Below are positions 1 through 8,107 of a stretch of 64,000 nt of DNA, one piece after another. Position 1 is the first letter of the stretch; every line of letters starts with the position of its first letter. The notes under the pieces were generated by a model. The model was not told where the DNA came from and searched no databases. It worked only from the letters and a program-made list of their open reading frames with translations. The DNA is from UBA4312 sp002394635 (lineage in GTDB: Bacteria; Bacillota_I; Bacilli_A; Erysipelotrichales; Erysipelotrichaceae), in the NCBI GenBank assembly GCA_946539765.1, contig CAMNHO010000002.1:137885-201884 (forward strand), read 5' to 3'. The position numbers and the translations under genes were made by a program.

Positions 1-348
1 CCAGGTATGCGTGAAATGTTGAACCCTACCAGTGCTTTAGCCGGTATGAAACTGGATAAAACCGTTGCGTTGATTACAGATGGACGCTTCTCCGGAGCCA
101 GTCGTGGTGCTTCAATCGGTCACGTAGCACCGGAAGCAGCCAGCGGTGGTCCGATTGGTATTATCCAGGAAGGAGATATCATCGATATCGATATCCCAAA
201 TCATGTTTTAAATTTACGGATCTCTGATAAAGAATTCGCACATCGCATGGATCATTTGACGATCCTGCCTCCAAAAATTGATAAGGGCTGGCTAAAACGA
301 TACGCCGGATTGGTACAAGGCGCCAATATCGGAGCAATCTTAAAATAG
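1..348 (+). CDS. ilvD: Dihydroxy-acid dehydratase, C-terminal end (partial)
   Basis: Only the last 115 residues are in the window; the frame is open at base 1 and ends at TAG 346-348. The segment GRFSGASRGASIGHVAPEA is the signature of the IlvD/Edd family C-terminal region, and SGGPIGIIQEGDIIDIDI follows as usual. The enzyme is an iron-sulfur dehydratase that makes the 2-keto acids of valine and isoleucine synthesis. It lies on the opposite strand from ilvC and converges with it, so the BCAA genes here are grouped but not in one operon. Its upstream control region is outside the window. Confidence 0.93.
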   Translation, partial: PGMREMLNPTSALAGMKLDKTVALITDGRFSGASRGASIGHVAPEAASGGPIGIIQEGDIIDIDIPNHVLNLRISDKEFAHRMDHLTILPPKIDKGWLKRYAGLVQGANIGAILK

Positions 349-350
349 TA

Positions 351-386
351 AAAAGGATGTATCCATATAGATACATCCTTTTATTA
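351..386 (+). terminator. Rho-independent terminator after ilvD
   Basis: A perfect 13-bp stem (351-363 with 370-382, AAAAGGATGTATC arm) closes a 6-nt loop and runs into a T-rich end. It begins 3 nt after the ilvD stop. Confidence 0.85.
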
Positions 387-395
387 TGGATTGAC

Positions 396-441
396 AAATA
401 AAAAGGAATCTCCTTTGCTTCGTATGCAACATAGGAGATTC
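396..441 (-). terminator. Rho-independent terminator after ilvC
   Basis: Read on the minus strand, GAATCTCCT (433-441) pairs with AGGAGATTC (406-414) around an 18-nt loop and is followed by CCTTTTTATTT. It sits about 16 nt past the ilvC stop. Confidence 0.7.
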
Positions 442-456
442 ACTATACTGACTTCA

Positions 457-1482
457 TTAGTTATTGATCAGTTTATCTTCTTCACTGTTCCAGCTGTATA
501 ATTTACGGATTTCTTTACCGACTTTTTCACTTGGATGTTCTGCTGCTTTCTTACGCATTGCCTTAAAGTGAACCTGACGACCCGCACTGGACATATCCAG
601 CAGGAATTCCTTGGCAAATGTACCATCCTGGATGTCAGATAAAATCTTTTTCATTGCCTTACGAGTTTCATCTGTAATGATTTTCGGTCCTGTGATATAG
701 TCACCGTATTCAGCTGTATTGGAAATAGAATAACGCATTCCTTCAAATCCAGACTGATAAATCAGATCCACGATCAGTTTCATCTCATGAATACATTCAA
801 AATATGCGTTACGAGGATCATAACCTGCTTCAACCAGGGTTTCAAAACCAGCCTGCATCAATGCGCATACGCCGCCACATAATACAGCTTGTTCACCAAA
901 TAGATCCGTTTCCGTTTCCGTACGGTAAGTTGTTTCCAATAGTCCTGCACGAGCACCACCGATACCTGCACCATAAGCCAGTGCCAAATCCCATGCATGG
1001 CCAGTAGCATCTTGTTCAACGGCTACCAAGCATGGAGTTCCTTTACCAGCCAGATATTCAGAACGTACTGTATGACCCGGTGCTTTAGGCGCTATCATGG
1101 CTACATCCACATTCTTAGGTGGAACGATACATCCAAAATGAATGTTAAAACCATGAGCGAACATTAACATATTTCCATCTTCAAGATTCGGTTCAATATC
1201 AGCTTTATACATATCAGCCTGTTTTTCATCGTTGATCAAAATCATAATGATGTCTGCTCGTTTTGCAGCTTCAGCAGCTGTATAAACAGTTAATCCTTGT
1301 TTTTCTGCCTTTGCCCATGATTTTGATCCTTCATATAAACCTATGATGACATTGCACCCAGATTCCTTCAGGTTCAAAGCATGAGCATGTCCCTGGCTGC
1401 CATAACCGATGATAGCGATGGTTTTACCATCCAGATAAGATAAATTACAATCTGATTCATAAAAAATACGTGCTTCTGACAT
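457..1482 (-). CDS. ilvC: Ketol-acid reductoisomerase (NADP-type Rossmann enzyme)
   Basis: This 341-residue protein has the length of class I KARI. Residues 20-40 hold the Rossmann motif GYGSQGHAHALNL. Later come MIAPKAPGHTVRSEY and the metal/substrate region DLFGEQAVLCGG, followed by the all-helical C-terminal domain with E-rich metal ligands (FECIHEMKLI). It converts acetolactate or acetohydroxybutyrate to dihydroxy acids in valine/isoleucine synthesis. The start has a strong AAAGGAGG site 7 nt upstream. Upstream is a TTGACA-17-TACAAT promoter whose start region is covered by a duplicated FadR-type operator (1513-1546), so it is probably repressed by the neighbouring GntR protein. Confidence 0.97.
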   Translation of the reverse strand: MSEARIFYESDCNLSYLDGKTIAIIGYGSQGHAHALNLKESGCNVIIGLYEGSKSWAKAEKQGLTVYTAAEAAKRADIIMILINDEKQADMYKADIEPNLEDGNMLMFAHGFNIHFGCIVPPKNVDVAMIAPKAPGHTVRSEYLAGKGTPCLVAVEQDATGHAWDLALAYGAGIGGARAGLLETTYRTETETDLFGEQAVLCGGVCALMQAGFETLVEAGYDPRNAYFECIHEMKLIVDLIYQSGFEGMRYSISNTAEYGDYITGPKIITDETRKAMKKILSDIQDGTFAKEFLLDMSSAGRQVHFKAMRKKAAEHPSEKVGKEIRKLYSWNSEEDKLINN

Positions 1483-1512
1483 TTGATATCCTCCTTTTAA
1501 TTTGATATGTAT

Positions 1513-1546
1513 TTGTCATACAACTTAAGTACATGTTGTATGACAA
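1513..1546 (-). promoter_or_regulatory. Tandem FadR/GntR-type operator upstream of ilvC
   Basis: TTGTCATACAAC (1513-1524) and GTTGTATGACAA (1535-1546) form a 12-bp-arm inverted repeat. Each arm by itself fits the FadR-subfamily palindrome TNGTNNNACNA (TTGTCATACAA and TTGTATGACAA), so this may be two dimer sites with centres 23 bp apart. The block starts exactly at the edge of the ilvC -10 box. The same 34-bp layout recurs at 3484-3517. Confidence 0.82.
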
Positions 1547-1574
1547 TTGTAAGTCTGTTTTATATGATTGTCAA
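1546..1574 (-). promoter_or_regulatory. SigA promoter of ilvC
   Basis: On the minus strand TTGACA (1569-1574), a 17-bp spacer and TACAAT (1546-1551). The predicted start, near 1539, falls inside the operator, so bound regulator would block initiation. Confidence 0.82.
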
Positions 1575-1581
1575 TAAACAA

Positions 1582-2265
1582 TTAATCATTTATTACCAAT
1601 TGCTCATGTAATACCGCATGATGCAGATGAATAAGCACAGCGCTCTTTAACCCTTGTGCATCCCTTCTCTTTAAAAAATCCATGATCATTATATGATCCT
1701 TGTAGGCATCTTCCGCTATCATTTCCAGGTTGATACGAAGGGCAAATGTTTTCTCTATAGTTTCGGTTATAATAGGCATGAACTGGCTTAAAAAATCGTT
1801 ATGGCTAGCTTTGATAATAGATGAATGAAACGCACTTTCGCTGGCAATTCGTGCATTGCCTGTCGGATCTTCCAATATTTGTTTTTGTACTTCCGCACCC
1901 AATTCCAGGATATGTTCGATTTCTTCATCCGTGGCACGGCGACATGCCAAAGCCGCAGCTTCCGGTTCAAAGATCATACGTGCTTCGTATAGATCCCTTA
2001 ATGTCACCTTTTCATCATTCATGCTCCATGTTGTTTCTGTAGGCTGGTTGAACGGATCTGTGACAAACGTACCACTACCTCTTTCCACACGCAGAACCCC
2101 TTCACTGACCAATGTTCTGATCGATTCTCTTAATGTCGTACGGCTGATTCCTAACTGATTGGACAGTATATTCTCATTTGGCAGCTTTTCACCAGGTTTA
2201 TATGATCCATTTTCAATCAGAGTACGTAAAGTATCGGCTGTTCTCGATGCTAAATTTTCTTTCAT
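1582..2265 (-). CDS. GntR-family (FadR subfamily, FCD domain) transcriptional regulator
   Basis: The protein has 227 residues. Residues ~5-72 are a GntR winged helix (LSNQLGISRTTLRESIRTL recognition helix, then VLRVERGSGTFV wing). Residues ~85-220 are all-helical with the FCD pattern: the E of YEARMIFEPEAAALA, and His residues in SESAFHSSIIKASHND and KDHIMIMD that typically bind metal or ligand. The start ATG follows GAGGAAATT. The gene is 8 bp after the DUF815 ATPase gene, in one operon. Two matching FadR-type operators flank this operon, one at its own promoter and one at ilvC, so I infer an autoregulated repressor of branched-chain amino-acid genes. The effector is unknown. Confidence 0.92.
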   Translation of the reverse strand: MKENLASRTADTLRTLIENGSYKPGEKLPNENILSNQLGISRTTLRESIRTLVSEGVLRVERGSGTFVTDPFNQPTETTWSMNDEKVTLRDLYEARMIFEPEAAALACRRATDEEIEHILELGAEVQKQILEDPTGNARIASESAFHSSIIKASHNDFLSQFMPIITETIEKTFALRINLEMIAEDAYKDHIMIMDFLKRRDAQGLKSAVLIHLHHAVLHEQLVIND

Positions 2266-2273
2266 AATTTCCT

Positions 2274-3467
2274 CTATTTGATATTTTCATTGATTTTGAC
2301 GGTTTCAATAAACTGTTTTGCAGTACGTGGAGACCGCCCACTGCTTCGTATTGCAAAAGCTTCCGCTTCCTTCAAAAGCTCTTTGCGATCCTTTTTCAGC
2401 CCGTAACGATCGGCCAGTTGGCCTACAATTTCCAGATAAAGATCTTTCATCGGTTTCTGGAACGTAATTGTCAAACCAAAGCGGGCAGCTAAACTCATGG
2501 TTTCTTGAATTGAATCATTCACAAATAGCTCAGTACCCATACGATTATTTACATCTTCTTTAACAAAATGACGTCGATTGCTGGTTGCATAAACCAGTAT
2601 ATTTTTCTGCGGATGGTTCACGCCACCTTCCAAGATATTCTTTAATGCAATAAAACTATCATCATTGGAATCAAAGCTCAGATCATCAATAAATAGAATA
2701 AAGTGCAGAGGATTATCCATCAACTGTTCCATAATGACAGGCATTGAGTTCAACTGATGTTTCTTTACTTCAATCAAACGCAGCCCTTTTGGATAATACT
2801 CGTTGACGACAGCTTTAATCGTTGAGCTTTTTCCGGTACCAGCGTCCCCATATAAAAGTACATTGTTGGCATCCAATCCTTGCAAAAAAGCCAGTGTGTT
2901 TTTTATAACCTGTTCTCTTTCCATTTGATATCCGATCAGCTCATCCAGCCTTTGCGGATCCGGAAAGCGGATTGGTACCAGTGTATCATTTGCTATGCTA
3001 AATGCTCGATATTTGGCAAAAACGCCATACCCTGTCTTTGGGAGATTCTCCAGGTGTTCTTTATACGCCTTTACAAAATCATAGTAAGATACCTCCCATT
3101 GTGGTAAAAATCCTCTATAATCCAATGATTTCAATAATTCATCACTTGTCAATAGACTTACTTTTTCCAAAAAAGTTAATTCTTGGATCAATGTTTTTTC
3201 CATCAACGGACTAATATCTTTTTTACGGGCAACGGAATGCACATAAGTGTTTTCATCATTCATAACTAATGAATAGATATAACGAGATAGATTGATATCT
3301 CTATCGTACAATGCAGCAACAAATTCACAATACTTTTCTATGAAATCTTCCACATCTTTTGGATCGGATCCGATTGTTTTCATCAATAATTTAAACACCG
3401 GATCTTTTTTTAAGCTTGAAAAGATAGTAAGAGTATGAAGTTGCAGATTCCACATTTTCAGATTCAT
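2274..3467 (-). CDS. DUF815-family AAA+ type ATPase
   Basis: This 397-residue protein matches the DUF815 (PF05673) ATP-binding family. The N-terminal ~170 residues are helical. The ATPase core follows, with Walker A LLYGDAGTGKSSTI, Walker B FILFIDDLSF, sensor-1-like VYATSNRRHF and a late arginine-rich SGRSPRTAKQF segment. The start at 3467 is chosen because GGAGG precedes that ATG; a longer in-frame start at 3494 lies inside the operator and has no ribosome site. The gene is first in an operon with the GntR regulator. The cellular role of DUF815 proteins is not established; nothing here shows a substrate. Confidence 0.88.
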   Translation of the reverse strand: MNLKMWNLQLHTLTIFSSLKKDPVFKLLMKTIGSDPKDVEDFIEKYCEFVAALYDRDINLSRYIYSLVMNDENTYVHSVARKKDISPLMEKTLIQELTFLEKVSLLTSDELLKSLDYRGFLPQWEVSYYDFVKAYKEHLENLPKTGYGVFAKYRAFSIANDTLVPIRFPDPQRLDELIGYQMEREQVIKNTLAFLQGLDANNVLLYGDAGTGKSSTIKAVVNEYYPKGLRLIEVKKHQLNSMPVIMEQLMDNPLHFILFIDDLSFDSNDDSFIALKNILEGGVNHPQKNILVYATSNRRHFVKEDVNNRMGTELFVNDSIQETMSLAARFGLTITFQKPMKDLYLEIVGQLADRYGLKKDRKELLKEAEAFAIRSSGRSPRTAKQFIETVKINENIK

Positions 3468-3483
3468 GATACCCTCCTTCAAG

Positions 3484-3517
3484 TTGTCATACATCTTGTA
3501 TAATAGTTGTATGACAA
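3484..3517 (-). promoter_or_regulatory. Tandem FadR/GntR-type operator upstream of the DUF815-GntR operon
   Basis: TTGTCATAC (3484-3492) and TTGTATGACAA (3507-3517) are the outer arms. The second half is identical to that of the ilvC operator and the first differs by one base. The total span (34 bp) and its position against the -10 box are the same as at 1513-1546. It also lies about 85 bp upstream of the divergent ilvA -10 element. Confidence 0.82.
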
Positions 3518-3545
3518 TTATAAAATGGTATACTCATCTTGTCAA
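3517..3545 (-). promoter_or_regulatory. Perfect-consensus SigA promoter of the DUF815-GntR operon
   Basis: On the minus strand TTGACA (3540-3545), exactly 17 bp, then TATAAT (3517-3522). The operator begins at the last -10 base, so the start site is covered. So strong a promoter behind an operator suggests tight repression. Confidence 0.88.
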
Positions 3546-3600
3546 TCAGCTTCAAATATTACTATCACGGTTATTTAAGATTATTTATTGTATTTTATGT

Positions 3601-3606
3601 TATAAT
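3601..3606 (+). promoter_or_regulatory. -10 element of ilvA
   Basis: TATAAT lies 29 nt before the ilvA ATG. No good -35 is seen at the right spacing, so activation or an unusual promoter is possible. Confidence 0.5.
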
Positions 3607-3635
3607 ATTCAAAATATGAAACGAGGTAAAACGAT

Positions 3636-4841
3636 ATGCTTACAATTGATAAAGTATTCTCTGCTAAGAATGTATTAAAAAAAGTCGTACGTAAAACCGA
3701 TCTTATGCCGGCAATGGGATTGTCTTCCGATAACAACGTTTATCTGAAACCGGAAAACCTGCAAAAAACCGGCTCATTCAAGATTCGTGGGTCATATTAT
3801 AAAATCAGTCAGCTTTCCGAAGAAGAAAAAGCGAAGGGCATCATCGCCAGCAGCGCCGGGAACCATGCACAAGGTGTCGCATTAGCGGCACAGCAGGAAA
3901 ATATCCCTTGCGTTATCTGCATGCCGGATAATGCTCCGATTTCCAAGATTGAGGCCACAAAAGGATATGGCGCTAAAGTCTGCCTGGCAGAAGGGGCTTA
4001 TGACGAAGCTTATGCTCTGGCAGCCAGGATGGCAGAAGAAAATGGATATACCTTTGTGCATCCATACGATGACGAAGATGTTATCGCCGGACAAGGAACA
4101 ATCGGTTTAGAAATCATGGAAGCCATGGACGATGTCGATGCCATCGTTGTTCCAATCGGCGGAGGTGGTTTGATCAGCGGTGTCGCTTTTGCAGCAAAGA
4201 GCATGAATCCGAATATTAAGATTTATGGTGTACAAGCTGCAAATGCTGCCAGTATGTACCATTCCATTAAAGAAAATAAACAATTGACGCTGCCGAGTGT
4301 CAATACATTTGCTGATGGGATTGCTGTTAAACATCCGGGAGATATTACCTTCGAGATGGTAAAAAAATATGTGGATGAAATCGTCACTGTCAGCGAAGAT
4401 GAAATAGCCGCTTCTATTCTGACCCTTTTAGAAAAACACAGGATCATTGCCGAAGGAGCCGGCGCTGTGTCTGTAGCAGCTGTCATGTTCAACAAGATTC
4501 CTCTGCACGGAAAGAATATCGTCTGTGTTGTTTCCGGAGGAAATATTGATGTCAATATCATCGACCGGGTCATTACCCGTGGTTTGTTGCTCAGCGGCCG
4601 AAAAACAAGCTTTGTGATCCAGTTAACGGATAAGCCTGGGCAGTTGACCGGTGTTAGCAAGATCATCGCCCAAAACGGCGGTAATGTTGTTGCCATTGAT
4701 TATGACAATGCTGATCCAGACTTGGATATCAAAGACTGCTTGTTAAAGATTACTTTGGAAACAAGAAACAAAGAGCATTTGAATACAATCAAAAACGATT
4801 TGAATCAGCATGGTTTCCAAATCGTCAAGGAAAGACAATAA
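3636..4841 (+). CDS. ilvA: Threonine ammonia-lyase (threonine dehydratase), ACT-domain form
   Basis: This 401-residue PLP enzyme makes 2-oxobutanoate for isoleucine synthesis. Residues ~35-60 hold the PLP-lysine motif ENLQKTGSFKIRG. SSAGNHAQGVA and the glycine loop VPIGGGGLISG follow, then a serine/cysteine PLP-nitrogen segment, VSGGNID. Residues ~325-401 form an ACT-like regulatory domain (DKPGQLTGVSKIIAQNGGNV). Its size and single ACT domain fit the catabolic/TdcB-like or short biosynthetic class rather than the ~510-residue two-ACT form. The context next to ilvC and a shared operator favours a biosynthetic role. The ATG follows ACGAGG. Confidence 0.94.
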   Translation: MLTIDKVFSAKNVLKKVVRKTDLMPAMGLSSDNNVYLKPENLQKTGSFKIRGSYYKISQLSEEEKAKGIIASSAGNHAQGVALAAQQENIPCVICMPDNAPISKIEATKGYGAKVCLAEGAYDEAYALAARMAEENGYTFVHPYDDEDVIAGQGTIGLEIMEAMDDVDAIVVPIGGGGLISGVAFAAKSMNPNIKIYGVQAANAASMYHSIKENKQLTLPSVNTFADGIAVKHPGDITFEMVKKYVDEIVTVSEDEIAASILTLLEKHRIIAEGAGAVSVAAVMFNKIPLHGKNIVCVVSGGNIDVNIIDRVITRGLLLSGRKTSFVIQLTDKPGQLTGVSKIIAQNGGNVVAIDYDNADPDLDIKDCLLKITLETRNKEHLNTIKNDLNQHGFQIVKERQ

Positions 4842-4920
4842 AAAAGCGGACTTTCAGGTCAATATCATTCAGTTATGTTAAGCGTCTAGCTGCATAAATA
4901 CACTGAGAATTAAGATCCAA

Positions 4921-4961
4921 AGCGAAGGCACTTGTGTTACAGTCTCTTCGCTCTTTTTTTG
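4921..4961 (+). terminator. Probable Rho-independent terminator downstream of ilvA
   Basis: AGCGAAG (4921-4927) pairs with CTTCGCT (4946-4952) around an 18-nt loop, and a run of T follows. It lies 80 nt past the ilvA stop. The interval 4842-5139 otherwise holds only a short coding-like remnant and the ileS terminator. Confidence 0.6.
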
Positions 4962-4972
4962 TTATCCGGTTA

Positions 4973-5068
4973 TTAAACGACTTTAGCCCTTTGTGGATTG
5001 CCCTTAGGGAGAACTTTTATCAGCTGTGCCACATCAATCTTATTTCTTAAAAACAGTCTAATATTTAC
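4973..5068 (-). pseudogene. Short coding-like remnant, unidentified
   Basis: A 31-codon open stretch on the minus strand ends at TAA 4973-4975. Its end reads KIDVAQLIKVLPKGNPQRAK, which looks like real protein rather than intergenic noise. It is preceded in frame by a stop (5069-5071), has no ATG or GTG start and no ribosome site, and sits just past the ileS terminator. It may be the tail of a decayed gene. I do not recognise a family. Confidence 0.25.
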
Positions 5069-5076
5069 TTAAAAAC

Positions 5077-5109
5077 AAAAAAAGGCAACCACATATTTCT
5101 GTGATTACC
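5077..5109 (-). terminator. Rho-independent terminator after ileS
   Basis: On the minus strand GGTAATCACA (5100-5109) pairs, with two G-T pairs, with TGTGGTTGCC (5084-5093), followed by seven T. Confidence 0.82.
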
Positions 5110-5139
5110 TTATTTCTTAACTTAATGATAATACTTTAA

Positions 5140-7869
5140 TTATCGATTTCGGATCATCTGCATAACAGAGAAACAACGATCGCACAAACCATCTTCATTG
5201 GTTGTTTCCGTCATATTCCAGCACCGAGGACATACATGTCCATCTGCTTTCTCTACAACAACTTCCGGACCTTCTTCAACAAACGTCACTTTTGAAACAA
5301 TTAGCCATTGTGCCGGGTTCTTTAACAGCTTATCACAAGCCGCTTTAGTTTCCACATCTAGATTTAACGCAACCTGTGCTTCTAATGCCTTACCAATCAT
5401 ATTATCCTTACGGGCGTCTTCCAGTGCTTTTAAGACCTTTTTACGCATTCCGAATAATAGATCCATTTCTTTCAACAATCCTTCTGTATCGAAGTTTAAA
5501 GGTACTTCTGGGAAGCTTTCCAGATGAATGGATGTTTCATTCCACTTCATATAATCGTTTACTTCTTCACAAGTATGGCAAAGGATCGGTGCCCACAATT
5601 TCGTCAACACTTCACACGCTGTATACAGAACTGTCTGTACCTGGCGACGCTGATTATCATCCTGATCATCACAATATAAAATATCTTTGGTGTAATCCAG
5701 ATAGTATGCGGACAGATCATTGGTCATTAAAGTTGATAAGGTTGTAACGACATCCGCAAAACGATATTCCTTATAAGCCAGTTTTACTTCATCGATTACA
5801 TCATGCAGTTTAACAATCATGTACTGATTGATTGGATCCAACGATTCAATAGGCAGACATTCATCTTTATTAAAAGATTGGTTGTCCAGGTTAGCCATAC
5901 AGAAACGGATCGTATTACGAACCTTACGATAGTTATCACTTACTTGTTTTAAAATCTTTTTCCCCATGGATACATCGGCCTGATAATCAACGGAACAAGC
6001 CCATAAACGCAAGATATCCGCACCATACTTCTTTGTGATTTCCGCAGGTGCTACCGCATTCCATTGCGATTTTGACATCTTGACACCCTTTTCATCCATA
6101 ACAAAACCATGAGATAAACACTGTTTATATGGAGATCGACCATGAACTGCCGTGCCGACGATCAACGAAGAGTTGAACCATCCACGATACTGATCCGAAC
6201 CCTCAAAATAGAGATCAGCCGGATACCCTAATCCACGTGCGATCATAGCACCTGTATGGGAAGACCCAGAGTCAAACCACACATCCATCGTATCTGTTTC
6301 TTTTGTATATTTACCGTTAGGAGAATGTTCGGAAACATACCCATCCGGCAAAAGATCCTTTGCTTCTCTTTCAAACCATACATTTGATCCATATTCTGCA
6401 AACAACGCAGCTACATGATCGAAGATTTCCTTTTCCATCAACGGGGTTCCATCTTCTCCGTAAATGATTGGAATTGGTACACCCCATGCCCTCTGACGAG
6501 AAATACACCAGTCATCACGATCTGCAATCATATTATGAAGACGTTGTTGTCCCCAGGAAGGAATCCATTCCACCGCATCAATTTCATCCAGAAGTTTTTG
6601 ACGAATCTTATCAATAGAGGCAAACCATTGGGTTGTAGCACGATAGATAATTGGTTTTTTTGTACGCCAGTCATGTGGATATGCATGTGTCAACCATTCC
6701 ATCTTTAATAACAAGCCCATTTCATCCAGCTTTAATGTAACTGTTTTATTGGCATCAAAAACGTATTGTCCCTGCAACCAATCACCGGCCAGTTCTGTCA
6801 TACGTCCTTGATCATCAACGTTATTAAATACTTCCATTCCGTATTTGCGGATCGTATAGAAGTCATCAGCGCCAAAAGCACTGGCAGTATGAACACAACC
6901 TGTACCTGCCTCTGCCGTAACATAGTCTGCCATCATCACAAATCCATCCCGATCTACATCATCTGCATACAAAGGATGGGCATATGTAATAAACTCAAGT
7001 TCTTTTCCCTTAAATGTCTTTTCAACAGTATAAGATTCACAGCCAAACTGTGGAAGCAAATTGTCAACCAATTCTTCCAGGACAATTAGTTTTCCTTTGT
7101 CTGAATTTACCAGCGCATATGTCATACGCGGATTTAAACAGATACCCTGGTTGGCTGGAACTGTCCATGGCGTCGTTGTCCAAATGACAAAATATGTATC
7201 ATTATCAAGAATTCCCTTACCATCCTTAACCTTAAACTTCACATAGATGGTCGGTGTCTTCATATCTTTATATTCTACTTCTGCTTCCGCAAGGGCTGTT
7301 TCACTGCTTGGAGACCAGTAAACAGGTTTTAATCCCTTGTAGATGAGACCTTCCAAGGCCATTTTACCAAAAACTTCAATTTGTTTTGCTTCAAAATCCT
7401 TTGTCAAAGTAATATATGGATGATCATAATCCCCAACAGACCCTAATGACAGAAAGCCCTTCTTTTGTTTTTCAACCTGTTCCAACGCATAATCATTACA
7501 AATCTTGCGAAACTGGGCAATTCCCATTTTTTTACGATCATATCCTGCTTTTGTAACCGCTGTTTCAATTGGCAATCCATGCGTATCCCATCCTGGGATA
7601 TAATCGATTCGGTATCCATCCATGAAATGTGAACGATTAATAACATCCTTTAAAACCTTGTTCAGCGCATGACCTAAATGAATATCTCCATTGGCATACG
7701 GAGGCCCATCATGCAGAACAAAAGGTGTAGCATCTTCTCTTTGCGCCTGCATCTGATGATACAGATCCATATCTTTCCAGCGTTTCTGGATTCCCGGTTC
7801 TTTCTTTGTCAGATTTCCACGCATCTCAAACTGCGTTTTCGGCATGTGCAATGTGTCTTTGTAATCCAT
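5140..7869 (-). CDS. ileS: Isoleucine-tRNA ligase
   Basis: This 909-residue class Ia synthetase charges tRNA-Ile. The HIGH-type motif is in GDIHLGHALNK near residue 65. The CP1 editing domain includes TTTPWTVPANQG and the conserved GTGCVHTA. KMSKS appears near residue 590. The C-terminal zinc ribbon is CPRCWNMT with CDRC, as in bacterial IleRS. Expression is controlled by the T-box leader directly upstream, whose specifier reads ATC (Ile). Upstream sepF and ylmH recall the Bacillus sepF-ylmG-ylmH-divIVA-ileS order, with ylmG and divIVA missing here. Confidence 0.98.
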   Translation of the reverse strand: MDYKDTLHMPKTQFEMRGNLTKKEPGIQKRWKDMDLYHQMQAQREDATPFVLHDGPPYANGDIHLGHALNKVLKDVINRSHFMDGYRIDYIPGWDTHGLPIETAVTKAGYDRKKMGIAQFRKICNDYALEQVEKQKKGFLSLGSVGDYDHPYITLTKDFEAKQIEVFGKMALEGLIYKGLKPVYWSPSSETALAEAEVEYKDMKTPTIYVKFKVKDGKGILDNDTYFVIWTTTPWTVPANQGICLNPRMTYALVNSDKGKLIVLEELVDNLLPQFGCESYTVEKTFKGKELEFITYAHPLYADDVDRDGFVMMADYVTAEAGTGCVHTASAFGADDFYTIRKYGMEVFNNVDDQGRMTELAGDWLQGQYVFDANKTVTLKLDEMGLLLKMEWLTHAYPHDWRTKKPIIYRATTQWFASIDKIRQKLLDEIDAVEWIPSWGQQRLHNMIADRDDWCISRQRAWGVPIPIIYGEDGTPLMEKEIFDHVAALFAEYGSNVWFEREAKDLLPDGYVSEHSPNGKYTKETDTMDVWFDSGSSHTGAMIARGLGYPADLYFEGSDQYRGWFNSSLIVGTAVHGRSPYKQCLSHGFVMDEKGVKMSKSQWNAVAPAEITKKYGADILRLWACSVDYQADVSMGKKILKQVSDNYRKVRNTIRFCMANLDNQSFNKDECLPIESLDPINQYMIVKLHDVIDEVKLAYKEYRFADVVTTLSTLMTNDLSAYYLDYTKDILYCDDQDDNQRRQVQTVLYTACEVLTKLWAPILCHTCEEVNDYMKWNETSIHLESFPEVPLNFDTEGLLKEMDLLFGMRKKVLKALEDARKDNMIGKALEAQVALNLDVETKAACDKLLKNPAQWLIVSKVTFVEEGPEVVVEKADGHVCPRCWNMTETTNEDGLCDRCFSVMQMIRNR

Positions 7870-7890
7870 CTTCTTTGTCTCCTTCCATAA

Positions 7891-8100
7891 AAAAAACGTC
7901 CTTGTCTAAGGACGCTAACACGCGGTACCACCTTAGTTTACATAAACTTTATGTACACCTCAAACGAATAACGGTTCGCCGCCGGATCAGCTTACTATGT
8001 TCAGCTAATCAGCTCTAAAGTGATATTACCATGAATATCTATACAGCTTTTCACCCAACCGCTGCTCTCTAGCTAGAATCTTCATCATAACGTGTCTTTG
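7891..8100 (-). promoter_or_regulatory. T-box riboswitch (Ile, specifier ATC) of ileS
   Basis: The minus strand has the T-box sequence AGGTGGTACCGCG (plus 7921-7933) and a terminator stem CGTCCTT/AAGGACG (7897-7914) followed by seven T. Stem I lies upstream, with the distal GGTTGGGTGAAA loop and the specifier segment AATATCAC (ATC at 8022-8024). Uncharged tRNA-Ile is expected to stabilise the antiterminator. No strong promoter of its own is seen, so it may be read from the sepF-ylmH transcript. Confidence 0.95.
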
Positions 8101-8107
8101 TCTTTGC

